A DNA stretch of 64,000 nucleotides from positions 11,015-75,014 of the forward strand of contig CAMLDO010000010.1 of NCBI GenBank assembly GCA_946478865.1, given 5' to 3'. A model generated the notes under the pieces. The model was not told where the DNA came from and did not search any database. It worked only from the letters and a program-made list of their open reading frames with translations. Origin of the DNA: an uncultured Methylobacillus sp. (GTDB lineage Bacteria; Pseudomonadota; Gammaproteobacteria; Burkholderiales; Methylophilaceae). Both the position numbers and the translations under genes were made by a program. This document shows positions 17,689 to 26,541 of the stretch, piece by piece. Position 1 is the stretch's first letter; each line of letters starts with the position of its first letter.

Positions 17689-18435
17689 ATGCTCGGCATT
17701 ATCGGCGGCACAGGCCTCACGCAACTTGCGAACTTCGAAATCACCCATCGGCAGGTCATCCGTACCCCCTACGGCGAGCCTTCCGGCCCGCTGACCTACG
17801 GCAATATCAACAACCACAAGGTCGTATTTCTCGCACGGCACGGTTATGGGCACACCATACCGCCGCATCTGGTGAATTATCGGGCCAATCTGTGGGCGCT
17901 GTATTCCGAAGGGGTGAAGGAAATCGTTTCAGTGGCCACGGTTGGGGGAATTCATCCCGATCTCACTCCTGGTTCCATCGTGATTCCCAGCCAGATCATC
18001 GACTACACCTGGGGGCGCAAGCAGACGTTCCATGACATGATCGATCAACCTGTTACCCATATCGATTTCACGGAGCCCTACTGCGCAAAAATGCGCGCGC
18101 TCTGCATGGAAGCGGCTACGGCGGCAGGCATGAAATTTATCGACGGAGGAGTCTATGCGGCTGTTCAAGGGCCCCGTCTGGAAACGGCAGCGGAGATCAA
18201 TCGCCTGGAGCGTGACGGGGCTACCATGGTTGGCATGACAGGTATGCCGGAAGCCTCGCTGGCGCGTGAACTGGAAATCAGCTATGCCGCAGTGGGCGTG
18301 GTCGCCAATCATGCAGCGGGGCGCGGAACCAGCGCTCAGGGCATTCATTATGAAGCCATCGGCAATGTGCTGAGCGACGCGATGATCCGTGTGCGGCATA
18401 TTCTGGAACATTTGGTCGAGATCCATGCCGAATAA
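17689..18435 (+). CDS. mtnP: S-methyl-5'-thioinosine phosphorylase
   Basis: A purine-nucleoside phosphorylase of the MTAP/PNP family, 248 residues. The phosphate loop GGTGLT is at 6-11, RHGYGH near 50, and the substrate segment GPRLETAAEINRLERDG leads into MVGMTGMPEA. That last motif is typical of the thioinosine-specific enzyme of Pseudomonas rather than of MTA phosphorylase, which reads NMTxxPE. The likely role is salvage of methylthioadenosine after deamination. It is followed by def, 31 bases on. Confidence 0.85.
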   Translation: MLGIIGGTGLTQLANFEITHRQVIRTPYGEPSGPLTYGNINNHKVVFLARHGYGHTIPPHLVNYRANLWALYSEGVKEIVSVATVGGIHPDLTPGSIVIPSQIIDYTWGRKQTFHDMIDQPVTHIDFTEPYCAKMRALCMEAATAAGMKFIDGGVYAAVQGPRLETAAEINRLERDGATMVGMTGMPEASLARELEISYAAVGVVANHAAGRGTSAQGIHYEAIGNVLSDAMIRVRHILEHLVEIHAE

Positions 18436-18466
18436 GCGTATGCGTTTTTCAGGAAGCGTCTAGAAG

Positions 18467-19000
18467 ATGGCTGTCAGAACTGTCAGAAAAATGGGCGATC
18501 CGGTACTGCTGCAGCGCGCAGCCGAGGTCGAGGCATTCGATACGCCCGAACTCCATGCCTTGATTCAGGACATGCACGACACGATGGAGGCCATGGACGG
18601 TGCCGGTATTGCCGCGCCCCAGATCGGCGTCAGCCTGCGCGTCGTGATTTTCGGCGTGGGCAAGAATCCGCGCTATCCGGATGCGGAGCAGGTGCCCTAT
18701 ACCGTACTCATCAATCCCAAGCTCAAACCGCTCGGCGACGAAATGGAAGATGGTTGGGAGGGCTGCCTGTCCGTTCCCGGCCTGCGCGGCATCGTTCCCC
18801 GGTTTGCACGTCTTCATTACACCGGCTTTGATCAGTACGGCAATGCGATCGACCGTATTGCAAGCGGCTTCCATGCGCGTGTCGTGCAGCACGAGTGCGA
18901 CCATCTCGACGGTATCCTGTACCCGATGCGCATCAAGGACTTGCGCAATCTGGGCTACACCGACGTTCTTTTCCCCGGCCAGGACATACAGGACGACTGA
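18467..19000 (+). CDS. def: Peptide deformylase
   Basis: Removes the formyl group from nascent N-terminal methionine. The 177 residues carry all three motifs: GAGIAAPQ (45-52), EGCLS (98-102) with the metal cysteine Cys100, and HECDH (142-146), which supplies the two histidine ligands and the catalytic glutamate. It is not next to fmt, as it often is elsewhere, and the C-terminal region is somewhat longer than E. coli Def. A second deformylase elsewhere in the genome is therefore possible. Confidence 0.94.
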   Translation: MAVRTVRKMGDPVLLQRAAEVEAFDTPELHALIQDMHDTMEAMDGAGIAAPQIGVSLRVVIFGVGKNPRYPDAEQVPYTVLINPKLKPLGDEMEDGWEGCLSVPGLRGIVPRFARLHYTGFDQYGNAIDRIASGFHARVVQHECDHLDGILYPMRIKDLRNLGYTDVLFPGQDIQDD

Positions 19001-19007
19001 TTCTCTG

Positions 19008-19016
19008 TGTTAGAAT
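19008..19016 (+). promoter_or_regulatory. Extended -10 promoter for tRNA-Ser
   Basis: TGTTAGAAT (19008-19016) is a TGn-extended -10 box just past the def stop, about 56 bases before the mature tRNA 5' end. No clear -35 is seen. Confidence 0.45.
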
Positions 19017-19072
19017 GGCGCCGCTTTCCCGCCGCTCTTTCTGAGTGGTAGAAAGCACAATCCCCTCAAACT

Positions 19073-19162
19073 GGAAGCGTGGCCGAGTGGTTTAAGGCAG
19101 CGGTCTTGAAAACCGCCGAGGGTTCACGCCCTCCGTGAGTTCGAATCTCACCGCTTCCGCCA
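19073..19162 (+). tRNA. tRNA-Ser (anticodon UGA)
   Basis: A complete 90-base class II tRNA. The acceptor stem GGAAGCG pairs with CGCTTCC, G is the discriminator, and CCA is encoded at 19160-19162. The anticodon loop CTTGAAA places TGA at 19107-19109, reading UCA and other UCN codons. The long variable arm (GAGGGTTCACGCCCTC region) and the T-loop TTCGAAT are present. Confidence 0.97.
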
Positions 19163-19180
19163 AAGCTTTCAAGCTCATCC

Positions 19181-19207
19181 TAAAGTTTTTTTGTTGCTCC
19201 CCGATAA
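19181..19207 (+). promoter_or_regulatory. FliA (sigma-28) flagellar promoter
   Basis: TAAAGTTT (19181-19188), an 11-base spacer and CCCGATAA (19200-19207) match the flagellar class III consensus TAAAGTTT-N11-GCCGATAA at 15 of 16 positions. Start of transcription is expected near 19214. The first downstream genes are related to flagellar FliK and FlhB, which fits this sigma factor. Confidence 0.85.
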
Positions 19208-19254
19208 TTAAAGCATGATGAGTCGGCGGCCTAAGCAAAGCGTGGCAGACCGAA

Positions 19255-19527
19255 ATGACCGAGGTATTGATACCATGGGCAACTCGCGAAAACTGGCAGA
19301 TGTTTACCGTTCAGGCTGAACCACAGCCGCAATTAATACGATACGCGGCGACCGATCCGGTCGATCCCATTCGTACTTTCAATATTCCCATCTCTCCGTT
19401 CAAGCCTCCTCGTGTAAGGGAGGATGAGCCCAGGCCGCGCCGGCAACGCAAAGAGCAATCGCAGGACGAAACCCAGCCGAGTAATGACCGGCACGATGGC
19501 GAAGGTCACATCGACGATTACGCCTGA
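19255..19527 (+). CDS. Small hypothetical protein, first ORF behind the FliA promoter
   Basis: A 90-residue polar protein with no membrane segment. The middle is proline-rich (IPISPFKPPRVRED) and the end is highly charged. I do not recognise it. Neither this ATG nor the in-frame ATG at 19300 has a good ribosome site, so the start is uncertain. Support comes from its place between a sigma-28 promoter and the DUF2802 gene, and from the lack of any other explanation for this stretch. Confidence 0.45.
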   Translation: MTEVLIPWATRENWQMFTVQAEPQPQLIRYAATDPVDPIRTFNIPISPFKPPRVREDEPRPRRQRKEQSQDETQPSNDRHDGEGHIDDYA

Positions 19528-19609
19528 TGTGATAAGCTGGTCTTAACTGTACCTTCTAGTGATTGCGTGGCATTTTCATGCCGAAATTTAAAGTGTTCGA
19601 GAATATGCC

Positions 19610-19981
19610 ATGGAAAGCATAGTCATCACCTGGCGAGAGCTGCTGATCGTTGTCGTTCTTTTTCTGGCGGTTTATATAGCCGAAATGTTGCTGCTCATGC
19701 GTACTGGGAGCGGGCTGTTGCGGAAACGAAGTTCTGCAGGGACAGATCAGGCCAACGAGGTAAGCGTCCTGAGGGATGAGGTGGAAAAACTCGGCGCGCG
19801 GATTGATGTTCTGGAGCAATACATCCAGCAGATGCAGTCCGAAAGTACGGAAGAGACGCCATACAACCGCGCCATTCAGATGGCACGCCTGGGGCGTGAT
19901 GTATCGCGCATTTCCGAAAGTTGCGGCATATCGCGCGGAGAAGCCGAACTGATCGTTTCCATGCATGGTCCACGTGAATGA
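19610..19981 (+). CDS. DUF2802 family membrane protein
   Basis: A 123-residue protein with one N-terminal transmembrane helix (about 9-31), a coiled-coil-prone segment (about 48-77) and a conserved helical C-terminus, YNRAIQMARLGRDVSRI...CGISRGEAELI, typical of DUF2802, which looks like a small helix-turn-helix-type domain. The function is not established. In several proteobacteria such genes occur next to flagellar or chemotaxis genes. Its stop overlaps the next start in ATGA. Confidence 0.8.
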   Translation: MESIVITWRELLIVVVLFLAVYIAEMLLLMRTGSGLLRKRSSAGTDQANEVSVLRDEVEKLGARIDVLEQYIQQMQSESTEETPYNRAIQMARLGRDVSRISESCGISRGEAELIVSMHGPRE

Positions 19982-21012
19982 TTCATAACGATATTCAGAA
20001 TCAGCTGCAGCTGCTGATCAAGACTTCTGCGCCGCCTTTGATCGAGGTGGCGCAAAGTGCCGTCGAGACCCCGGAGTGGACGCCGGGGCAGCGCTTGCCT
20101 GCTTATGTGCTGGCGAGCCTTCCGAACGGGCGGTTCGAGGTCAAGGTCGGCGACCAGATTCTGGATCTCAATCTTCCCGGCAATACGCAAACCGGCGACA
20201 CGCTGGAATTGACCTATCTCTCTTCCAATCCTCGCCTGACATTTACCCTCACGCGAGACTTGGCCAACACTCTGGCGGCCAATAATTCTGTGTCGCTCAG
20301 CGAAACGGCCAAGTTCCTGGGGTCTTTGCTACAGAAGGGGGGCGAGGCCGGGGAGGTTGCCCAGACGGCGAAAGCTGTCCCCGTGATGACGGGGCCGCCA
20401 TCAGACACGACGACTCTTGCCCAGTCCTTGCGGCAGGCCGTGAGCCAGAGCGGCTTGTTTTACGAGTCGCATCAGGTTCAATGGCTGAGCGGTGAGCGGT
20501 CGGTCGATTCGCTGTTGCAGGAACCGCAGGGGAAGCTTTCTCCGCTTTTGCAGCAACAGACGGATACGCGCCAGACAGTCATTGCCAAAGCTGCAGAAAA
20601 CCTGAGTATGGCAGCCGGGTCCGATCTCCCGAAATCCGAATCGCTTCATCCTCAATCGGTCCAACTGGTTCAGCAACAGCTACAGACGCTGGATACGCGC
20701 CAGATCGTGTGGCAAGGGCAGATCTGGCCGGGGCAGGAAATGAAGTGGGAAATCGAAGAGGAAGCGCATCGGCAAAGAGGCGAGGATGCGGAGTCTGCGC
20801 ACTGGCAAACGCGGCTCAATTTGCAGCTGCCCTCACTTGGCGGTGTGAATGCCAAACTGGCATTCGTCAACGGCATGATCAAAATCGATATCGCCGCAGA
20901 TCAGGAGGCAGGAGCGGCTCGATTGCGCAATGCCCAGGAAGTACTTTCCCAGCGTTTTGCGGCTTCCGGCTTGACTCTGGCAGGACTCAATATCCGTCAT
21001 GAGCAAGGATAA
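19978..21012 (+). CDS. FliK-like flagellar hook-length control protein
   Basis: A 344-residue protein. The N-terminal part resembles an OB-like segment (PAYVLASLPNGRFEVKVGDQILDLNLP), the middle is low-complexity and glutamine-rich (about 110-230), and the C-terminus (about 245-340) matches the Flg_hook domain, with LNLQLPSLGGVNAKLAFVNG and LRNAQEVLSQRFAASGL. It may measure hook length or have a related export-regulating role together with the FlhB-like gene that follows. It overlaps DUF2802 by 4 bases and the next gene by 14, so it is tightly coupled. A second, canonical fliK elsewhere is likely. Confidence 0.8.
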   Translation: MIHNDIQNQLQLLIKTSAPPLIEVAQSAVETPEWTPGQRLPAYVLASLPNGRFEVKVGDQILDLNLPGNTQTGDTLELTYLSSNPRLTFTLTRDLANTLAANNSVSLSETAKFLGSLLQKGGEAGEVAQTAKAVPVMTGPPSDTTTLAQSLRQAVSQSGLFYESHQVQWLSGERSVDSLLQEPQGKLSPLLQQQTDTRQTVIAKAAENLSMAAGSDLPKSESLHPQSVQLVQQQLQTLDTRQIVWQGQIWPGQEMKWEIEEEAHRQRGEDAESAHWQTRLNLQLPSLGGVNAKLAFVNGMIKIDIAADQEAGAARLRNAQEVLSQRFAASGLTLAGLNIRHEQG

Positions 21013-21307
21013 TCGCCAGCTGGCTGTGGCCTTGGCCTATCAGGCGGGGCAAGCGGCACCCAAGGTGGTCGCGAAGGGGCGTGGGCTGCTGGCGCAGGCT
21101 ATCATAGATCGGGCCAAGGATGCAGGCGTGTTCGTGCACGAGTCGCCGGAACTGGTGTCGTTGCTGATGCAGATCGACCTCGATCAGCATATTCCGCCGG
21201 AGCTCTATATGGCTGTAGCTGAGTTGCTGGCCTGGATTTACCGGCTGGAGCATGGGATGGATAGCGAGCTTATGCCTCCCAGGCTCGACTCAAAGTTGCC
21301 CCAGTAA
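20999..21307 (+). CDS. Stand-alone FlhB C-terminal-like protein (YlqH/FlhX type)
   Basis: A 102-residue protein equal to the cytoplasmic export-switch domain of FlhB: VALAYQAGQAAPKVVAKGRG, then HESPELVSLL, then IPPELYMAVAELLAWIY. It lacks membrane helices, and the self-cleavage motif NPTH is replaced by DNRQ, so it would act like the already-cleaved FlhB-CC fragment. FlhX/YlqH proteins can partly substitute for FlhB-C in type III export specificity. Its tail overlaps the 3' end of glnD on the opposite strand by 18 bases. Confidence 0.85.
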   Translation: MSKDNRQLAVALAYQAGQAAPKVVAKGRGLLAQAIIDRAKDAGVFVHESPELVSLLMQIDLDQHIPPELYMAVAELLAWIYRLEHGMDSELMPPRLDSKLPQ

Positions 21308-23845
21308 TTCGCTTTCCAGTGCGGCTGCCGCTTCCTGCGACAGCTTTTCTCCTTTCGGCCCGGATATCAGAAAAGTATCCTCGGCCCGATTCCCCAGCGT
21401 GTTGATCTTGGCCGTGTGGAGTTGCGCGCCATGGCGAAGCAGGCTTTGTGCAATACGCGACAGCAAGCCGGGGCGATCGCCGGCGATGATGGAAAGCTGC
21501 AGATTGTTGCTGTTTTTCTCCGGTTCGAGAGTAACGGACGCCTTCATCGGGAAATGCTTCAACTGACGACTGACGCGCCCATCCAGCGGAGCTTGCGGAC
21601 CTTGAACGTTTTCCAGCTGCGAGGTCAGTTCATATTCGATATAGCTGAGCAGGTCGCGATAGTGGACCGCGTTGTTGTTCTCGTCCAGCACCAGAAAGCT
21701 GTCCAGTGCATAGCCATGCAGAGTAGTGTGCACGCGGGCCTCGACGATATTGTAGCCAGCTCGTTCGAAGAAGCCGCAGATGCGGGCGAAGAGGTCTTCG
21801 CTGTCGTGCGTATAAATCATCACCTGAATGCCGTCGCCTGCCGGGCTGAGCCGGGCGCGCACTACAGGCCTGTCCGAATTCATGTGAGACAGCAGTAAGC
21901 GCGTATGCCAGGCGATTTCGTGGCTTTCATGCCGCAGGAAATAGCTGCGGCCGAACTTGCTCCACAACTCCTGGTAAGTCTCCGGCATCACCGCGTAATG
22001 GCTGAGGCGCTCGGCAGCTTGCTGCTGACGCGCTGCCAGTTCCGTATCCGCGGTGGCCGACTGTCCTTGTATCCATTTGCGCGTGGAAAGAAACAGGTTT
22101 TCCAGCAACTTGGCCTTCCAGGCGTTCCAGACGGCGGGGCTGGTGCCGCGGATATCGGCGACTGTCAGCAGATAGAGCGCGGTCAGGCGATATTCCGTTC
22201 CGGCGATGCGGGCAAAATTTTCGATCACGGCAGGATCGGAAAGATCCGATTTCTGCGCGGTGCGGGACATGACCAGATGCTGTTCAACTAGCCACGCGAC
22301 CAGCGCGCCATCCTCCTTGGACAACCCATGCAGCTTGCAGAAGCGGCGTGCATCCACGGTACCCAGAGTGGAGTGATCTCCACCGCGGCCCTTGGCGATA
22401 TCGTGAAAGAGGGCGGCAAGGTACAGCAGTTCCGGCTTGTCGAATTCGGAGATCAGGCGGCTGCAAAGCGGAAACTCGTGCGTGAACTGCGGCAGGAGAA
22501 AACGGCGCAGGTTTCGCAGTACGTTGAGAATGTGCTCGTCTACGGTGTAGACATGAAACAGGTCGTGCTGCATCTGGCCTTCGATGCGGCCGAAAGCAGG
22601 AATGTAGCGCCCCAGAATTCCATAGCGGCTCATGCGGCGCAGCGTTGAGGTAATGCCGTATGGCTGGCGCATGATTTCCATGAACAGCTTGCGATTGCGC
22701 ACGTCCATGCGGAAGTCTCGGTTGACGAGATTTTTCACGCGCCACAGGTTGCGCAGCATGTTCGCACTGAAGCCTTTCAGTTCCGGATGCTGTTCGAGCA
22801 GCAGGAAGGCTTCCAGGATGGCGCTGGGCTCCTGCGGCAACAGATTGGACGTGCGTGTTTCCAGCAGGCCATGATGCGCCTGGAAGCGCGTATTGATATC
22901 TATCGGCTGCGTCTGCCTCGGCAGAAGGCGTTCCTGCAATGCTTGCAGCAGGATTTCGTTCATGAGGCGGATGAACTTCGCGCTGCGGTAGAAGCGCTGC
23001 ATCATCTGTTCGCTGGCGCGCTTTTTAGAGGTGGCAACGTACCCCAGTTGTGCCGCCAGTTCATTCTGGAAATCGAACAGCAGCCGGTCTTCGCGACGCT
23101 TCGCCAGGTAATGAAGGCGGGTGCGCAGCATCTGCACATAGAGTTCCTGTCGCCGGATCTGGCGCGCTTCCTTGTAGGTGATCAACCCATTCTCGGCAAG
23201 AGCGTTCCAGCTGTTGCCCAAGCCGGCCGCATGGCTGATCCAGAGGATATTCTGCAGGTCGCGCAATCCTCCTGGGCTTTCCTTGACGTTAGGCTCAAGG
23301 TTGTAGGCCGTATCATTGAAACGGGCGTGGCGCTGGTTCTGCTCCCGTATCTTGTCCTCCATGAAGGCGGCAGGATCGAGTTGCTGGTGCAACTGGGATT
23401 GCATGGACTTGAACAGCGCCTTGTCGCCTGTAAGGTGGCGCGCTTCCAGCAGATTGGTGCGTACGGTGACGTCTTGAGCCGCTTCGCTCAGACACTCTTC
23501 CAGGGAGCGTACGCTGTGGCCGACGGCGAGGCCGATATCCCAGAACATGCCGATAAGGGGCTCCAGTTGCTGATCGAATGCCGCGTCGTGATCGTTCGGC
23601 AGCAGGATTAGCAGGTCTACATCGGAATAGGGGAAGAGCTCGCCGCGCCCGTACCCGCCCACCGCGCACAGCGAAAGCGAAGGCGGGAGATCGGTTTGCT
23701 GCCAGAGATCGCGCAGCAGCTCATCCACCAGCCGGGCATGCTGCTTGAGCAGGCGGGCTGTATCCGCGACGCCGCCAAATGCCGTGCGAAGCTCGGATTG
23801 CTGGGCCTGCAGTTGCTGGCGCCAATATGCGATGTCGTGGGTCAA
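21290..23845 (-). CDS. glnD: [Protein-PII] uridylyltransferase / uridylyl-removing enzyme
   Basis: The bifunctional glutamine sensor that uridylylates PII proteins. The 851 residues contain an N-terminal nucleotidyltransferase motif GGYGRGELFPYSDVDLLIL (about 63-81), a PII-UTase linker, an HD hydrolase domain with HDIAKGRGGDHS, and two C-terminal ACT domains (the last opening LSIIAGDRPGLLSRIAQSLL). The start is TTG at 23845, six bases past the map stop, so map-glnD is an operon. Confidence 0.96.
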   Translation of the reverse strand: MTHDIAYWRQQLQAQQSELRTAFGGVADTARLLKQHARLVDELLRDLWQQTDLPPSLSLCAVGGYGRGELFPYSDVDLLILLPNDHDAAFDQQLEPLIGMFWDIGLAVGHSVRSLEECLSEAAQDVTVRTNLLEARHLTGDKALFKSMQSQLHQQLDPAAFMEDKIREQNQRHARFNDTAYNLEPNVKESPGGLRDLQNILWISHAAGLGNSWNALAENGLITYKEARQIRRQELYVQMLRTRLHYLAKRREDRLLFDFQNELAAQLGYVATSKKRASEQMMQRFYRSAKFIRLMNEILLQALQERLLPRQTQPIDINTRFQAHHGLLETRTSNLLPQEPSAILEAFLLLEQHPELKGFSANMLRNLWRVKNLVNRDFRMDVRNRKLFMEIMRQPYGITSTLRRMSRYGILGRYIPAFGRIEGQMQHDLFHVYTVDEHILNVLRNLRRFLLPQFTHEFPLCSRLISEFDKPELLYLAALFHDIAKGRGGDHSTLGTVDARRFCKLHGLSKEDGALVAWLVEQHLVMSRTAQKSDLSDPAVIENFARIAGTEYRLTALYLLTVADIRGTSPAVWNAWKAKLLENLFLSTRKWIQGQSATADTELAARQQQAAERLSHYAVMPETYQELWSKFGRSYFLRHESHEIAWHTRLLLSHMNSDRPVVRARLSPAGDGIQVMIYTHDSEDLFARICGFFERAGYNIVEARVHTTLHGYALDSFLVLDENNNAVHYRDLLSYIEYELTSQLENVQGPQAPLDGRVSRQLKHFPMKASVTLEPEKNSNNLQLSIIAGDRPGLLSRIAQSLLRHGAQLHTAKINTLGNRAEDTFLISGPKGEKLSQEAAAALESELLGQL

Positions 23846-23850
23846 GGCGC

Positions 23851-24654
23851 TCAGCGGGGGATGAAGGCGGGCGGGGGTGGCGTGCCCTCGGAAACCGTCA
23901 TGACTTCATAGCCGTCAGCCGTGACCAGAATCGTGTGCTCCCATTGCGCGGACAGGCTGCGGTCTTTGGTCACGATACTCCAGCCGTCGCCCATCTGGCG
24001 GATATCACGTTTGCCGGCATTGATCATCGGCTCGATGGTGAAGATCATGCCTTGCTGCAGTTTGAGGCCGGTACCCGGTCTGCCGTAATGCAGCACTTGC
24101 GGGTCTTCGTGGAACTTCTTGCCGATGCCGTGGCCGCAGAATTCACGCACGACCGAATAACCGCTCGCCTCCGCATGCTTCTGGATGGCATGGCCGATAT
24201 CGCCCAAGGTCGCTCCGGGGCGAACCTGGGCGATGCCCAGCCACATGCACTCGTAGGTGATATCGCACAGGCGCTTCGCTTGCGGGGTAGGGGTGCCGAC
24301 GCAGAACATGCGGCTGGTATCGCCATGGTAGCCATCCTTGATGACTGTAATATCCAGATTGACGATATCGCCGGTTTTCAGAATCTTGTCGCCAGGTACG
24401 CCATGGCACACCTGCTGGTTGACCGAGGTACAGATCGACTTGGGGTAGGGGATGTGTCCCGGCGGGGCATAATTGAGAGGCGCGGGAATCGTGCCTTGCA
24501 CGTTCACCATGTAGTCGTGGCATAGCCGGTCGAGTTCCCCGGTCGTGACGCCGGGTTTGACGTAAGGCGTGATGTAGTCGAGCACCTCGGAAGCTAGCTT
24601 CCCGGCGATGCGCATTTTTTCAATATCGGTGTCGTTTTTGATCGTGATGGACAT
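23851..24654 (-). CDS. map: Methionine aminopeptidase type I
   Basis: Removes the initiator methionine after deformylation. From ATG 24652-24654 it is 267 residues, the standard type I length. Metal ligands sit in VNLDITVIKDGYHGDTSRMF (two aspartates), CGHGIGKKFHEDP (histidine) and TIEPM plus the final WEHTIL segment. It is divergent from rpsB, the usual proteobacterial arrangement. The open frame continues far upstream through rpsB, but only the part from MSITIKND is real. Confidence 0.96.
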   Translation of the reverse strand: MSITIKNDTDIEKMRIAGKLASEVLDYITPYVKPGVTTGELDRLCHDYMVNVQGTIPAPLNYAPPGHIPYPKSICTSVNQQVCHGVPGDKILKTGDIVNLDITVIKDGYHGDTSRMFCVGTPTPQAKRLCDITYECMWLGIAQVRPGATLGDIGHAIQKHAEASGYSVVREFCGHGIGKKFHEDPQVLHYGRPGTGLKLQQGMIFTIEPMINAGKRDIRQMGDGWSIVTKDRSLSAQWEHTILVTADGYEVMTVSEGTPPPPAFIPR

Positions 24655-24686
24655 GGGCAGTAACGGCTGATTTACGGGGTTTTGCC

Positions 24687-24716
24687 TTGAAGGGGCGAAG
24701 GTGTTTATGGTAGCAT
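24687..24716 (+). promoter_or_regulatory. Candidate sigma-70 promoter for rpsB
   Basis: TTGAAG (24687-24692), an 18-base spacer and TAGCAT (24711-24716) lie upstream of the structured rpsB leader. The predicted start near 24723 gives a leader of about 105 bases. Confidence 0.35.
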
Positions 24717-24722
24717 ACGCCG

Positions 24723-24799
24723 CCCGTTTAATTTGAACGGGAAATTCCCACACACGTTCACGTATAGGGTGCCCATATCGGGTTTCTGGGGACGTGTGG
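24723..24799 (+). promoter_or_regulatory. Structured 5' leader of rpsB, possible S2 autoregulatory element
   Basis: Two helices can form: CCCGTT/AACGGG (24723-24728 with 24736-24741), and a longer-range perfect 7-bp pairing CACACGT/ACGTGTG (24751-24757 with 24792-24798) enclosing CCC-ATATC-GGG. rpsB leaders in several bacterial groups are known to bind S2 and repress translation. That this leader does so is an inference from position and foldability only. Confidence 0.4.
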
Positions 24800-24828
24800 A
24801 GGCTTAACCTTATACAGGAGTATATAAA

Positions 24829-25572
24829 ATGTCCGTGACCATGCGTCAAATGCTGGAAGCCGGGGTGCACTTCGGCCACCAGACCCGTTACTGGAACCCT
24901 CGTATGGCGCCGTTTATTTTCGGCGACCGTAACAAGATCCATATCGTCAACCTCGAAAAAACCCTGCCGATGTTCGAAGACGCACTCAAGTATGTGCGTC
25001 AGCTGGCCGCCAACAAGGGCCGCATCCTGTTCGTCGGCACAAAGCGTCAGGCTCGCGAAATCATCAAGGAAGAAGCCGAGCGCGCAAGCTGCGCTTACGT
25101 TAATCACCGCTGGCTGGGCGGCATGCTGACCAACTTCAAGACGGTCAAGCAGTCCATCAAGCGTCTGTCCGACTACCAAGCCATGATGGAAGACGGCAGC
25201 TTCGAACGCCTGGGCAAGAAGGAAATCCTGGGCTACAAGCGCGAAATCGAGAAGCTCGAACGCTCCATCGGCGGTATCAAGGATATGGGCGGTCTGCCGG
25301 ATGCCATCTTCATCGTCGACGTCGGCCATGAGTCCGGCGCCGTGACCGAAGCCGGCAAGCTTGGCATACCGGTGATCGGCATCGTCGATACCAACAACTC
25401 TCCGGAAGGCGTGTCCTACATCATCCCGGGCAACGACGACTCCAGCCGTGCAATCCGTCTGTACGCACGCGGTATCGCCGACGCTGTCCTGGAAGGCCGT
25501 AGCCAGTCGATCAACGAGATCGTCAAGGCCGCCTCCGCAGAAGAGTTCGTCGAAGAATCGGCGGCGCAGTAA
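24829..25572 (+). CDS. rpsB: 30S ribosomal protein S2
   Basis: A 247-residue S2. The opening [22 protein letters not shown], the central [14 protein letters not shown] and the later [23 protein letters not shown] are family signatures. The ribosome site AGGAG lies eight bases before ATG. First gene of the long plus-strand cluster to rnhB; a terminator-like hairpin separates it from tsf. Confidence 0.98.
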   Translation: MSVTMRQMLEAGVHFGHQTRYWNPRMAPFIFGDRNKIHIVNLEKTLPMFEDALKYVRQLAANKGRILFVGTKRQAREIIKEEAERASCAYVNHRWLGGMLTNFKTVKQSIKRLSDYQAMMEDGSFERLGKKEILGYKREIEKLERSIGGIKDMGGLPDAIFIVDVGHESGAVTEAGKLGIPVIGIVDTNNSPEGVSYIIPGNDDSSRAIRLYARGIADAVLEGRSQSINEIVKAASAEEFVEESAAQ

Positions 25573-25582
25573 CAAACCCTGA

Positions 25583-25607
25583 AAAAGGGGCGCAAGCCCC
25601 TTTTTTG
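25583..25607 (+). terminator. Intercistronic terminator/attenuator between rpsB and tsf
   Basis: GGGGC/GCCCC (25588-25592 with 25597-25601) closes a GCAA tetraloop. It is extended by five A-T pairs and ends in six T residues, 10 bases after the rpsB stop. It would lower tsf expression relative to rpsB unless read through. Confidence 0.8.
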
Positions 25608-25652
25608 TATCCGCAATTTGCGGAATCAAGAATTCAAGTAAGGAGAATTACG

Positions 25653-26534
25653 ATGGCGGAAATTACCGCAGGCATGGTGAAGGAACTGCGTGAGCGCACC
25701 GACGCCCCGATGATGGATTGCAAGAAGGCACTGACCGAAGCCGAAGGCGATATGGCCCGTGCGGAAGAAATTCTGCGCGTGCGTTTCGGCAACAAGGCGA
25801 GCAAGGCCGCTGGCCGCGTGGCTGCTGAAGGTACCGTCGGTATCTTCATCAGTGCAGACGGCAAGCTGGGTTCCATGGTCGAAGTCAATTGCGAAACCGA
25901 TTTCGTGGCCAAGAACGACGACTTCCTGGCACTGACCAAGAACCTGGCTGATCTGGTTGCCAACAACAATCCGGCTGATGTGGAAGCCCTGTCCGCACTC
26001 AAGATCGGCGATTCCACTGCTGACGAAGTGCGTGCTCAACTGGTCGGCAAGATCGGTGAAAACATGACCGTTCGCCGTTTCGTGCGCGTTCCGGCGCAAG
26101 GCAAGCTGGCTAGCTACGTGCATGGCGGCAAGATTGGCGTGCTGGTGGATCTGGTGGGCGGCGATGAAGCGCTGGCCAAGGACATCGCGATGCATATCGC
26201 GGCAGCCAAGCCGAAGTCGCTGGATGCTTCCGGCGTCGATGCCGCACTGATCGAGTCCGAGCGCCGCGTGGCGATCGAGAAGGCCAAGGAAGCCGGTAAG
26301 CCGGAAGCGATGCTGGAAAAGATCGCCGAAGGTACCGTGCAGAAGTTCCTCAAGGACGTGACCCTGCTGAATCAGGTGTTCGTCAAGGCCGAAGACGGCA
26401 AGCAAACTATCGAGCAATTGCTGAAGTCCAAGGGTGCCAGCGTTGCCGGCTTCACGATGTATGTCGTGGGCGAAGGCATCGAGAAGAAGGTTACCGACTT
26501 CGCCGCTGAAGTGGCTGCTGCTGCCAAGGTGTAA
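25653..26534 (+). CDS. tsf: Elongation factor Ts
   Basis: The guanine nucleotide exchange factor for EF-Tu. From ATG 25653, with AAGGAGA upstream, it has 293 residues. The N-terminal UBA-like domain carries [16 protein letters not shown], then the signature EGTVGIFI, the exchange-core [14 protein letters not shown] and a C-terminal VGEGIEKK. It lies 80 bases after rpsB and eight before pyrH. Confidence 0.98.
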   Translation: MAEITAGMVKELRERTDAPMMDCKKALTEAEGDMARAEEILRVRFGNKASKAAGRVAAEGTVGIFISADGKLGSMVEVNCETDFVAKNDDFLALTKNLADLVANNNPADVEALSALKIGDSTADEVRAQLVGKIGENMTVRRFVRVPAQGKLASYVHGGKIGVLVDLVGGDEALAKDIAMHIAAAKPKSLDASGVDAALIESERRVAIEKAKEAGKPEAMLEKIAEGTVQKFLKDVTLLNQVFVKAEDGKQTIEQLLKSKGASVAGFTMYVVGEGIEKKVTDFAAEVAAAAKV

Positions 26535-26541
26535 GCAAAGC

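Noticed and set aside
19214..19318. 34-codon ORF starting at ATG 19214 at the FliA transcript start
   Set aside because: It would be leaderless and ends quickly in a frame different from the 90-residue ORF; its product has no features supporting a real protein.
24655..25629. Upstream extension of the map reading frame through rpsB
   Set aside because: The extension is antisense to ribosomal protein S2; the conserved methionine aminopeptidase begins at 24654.
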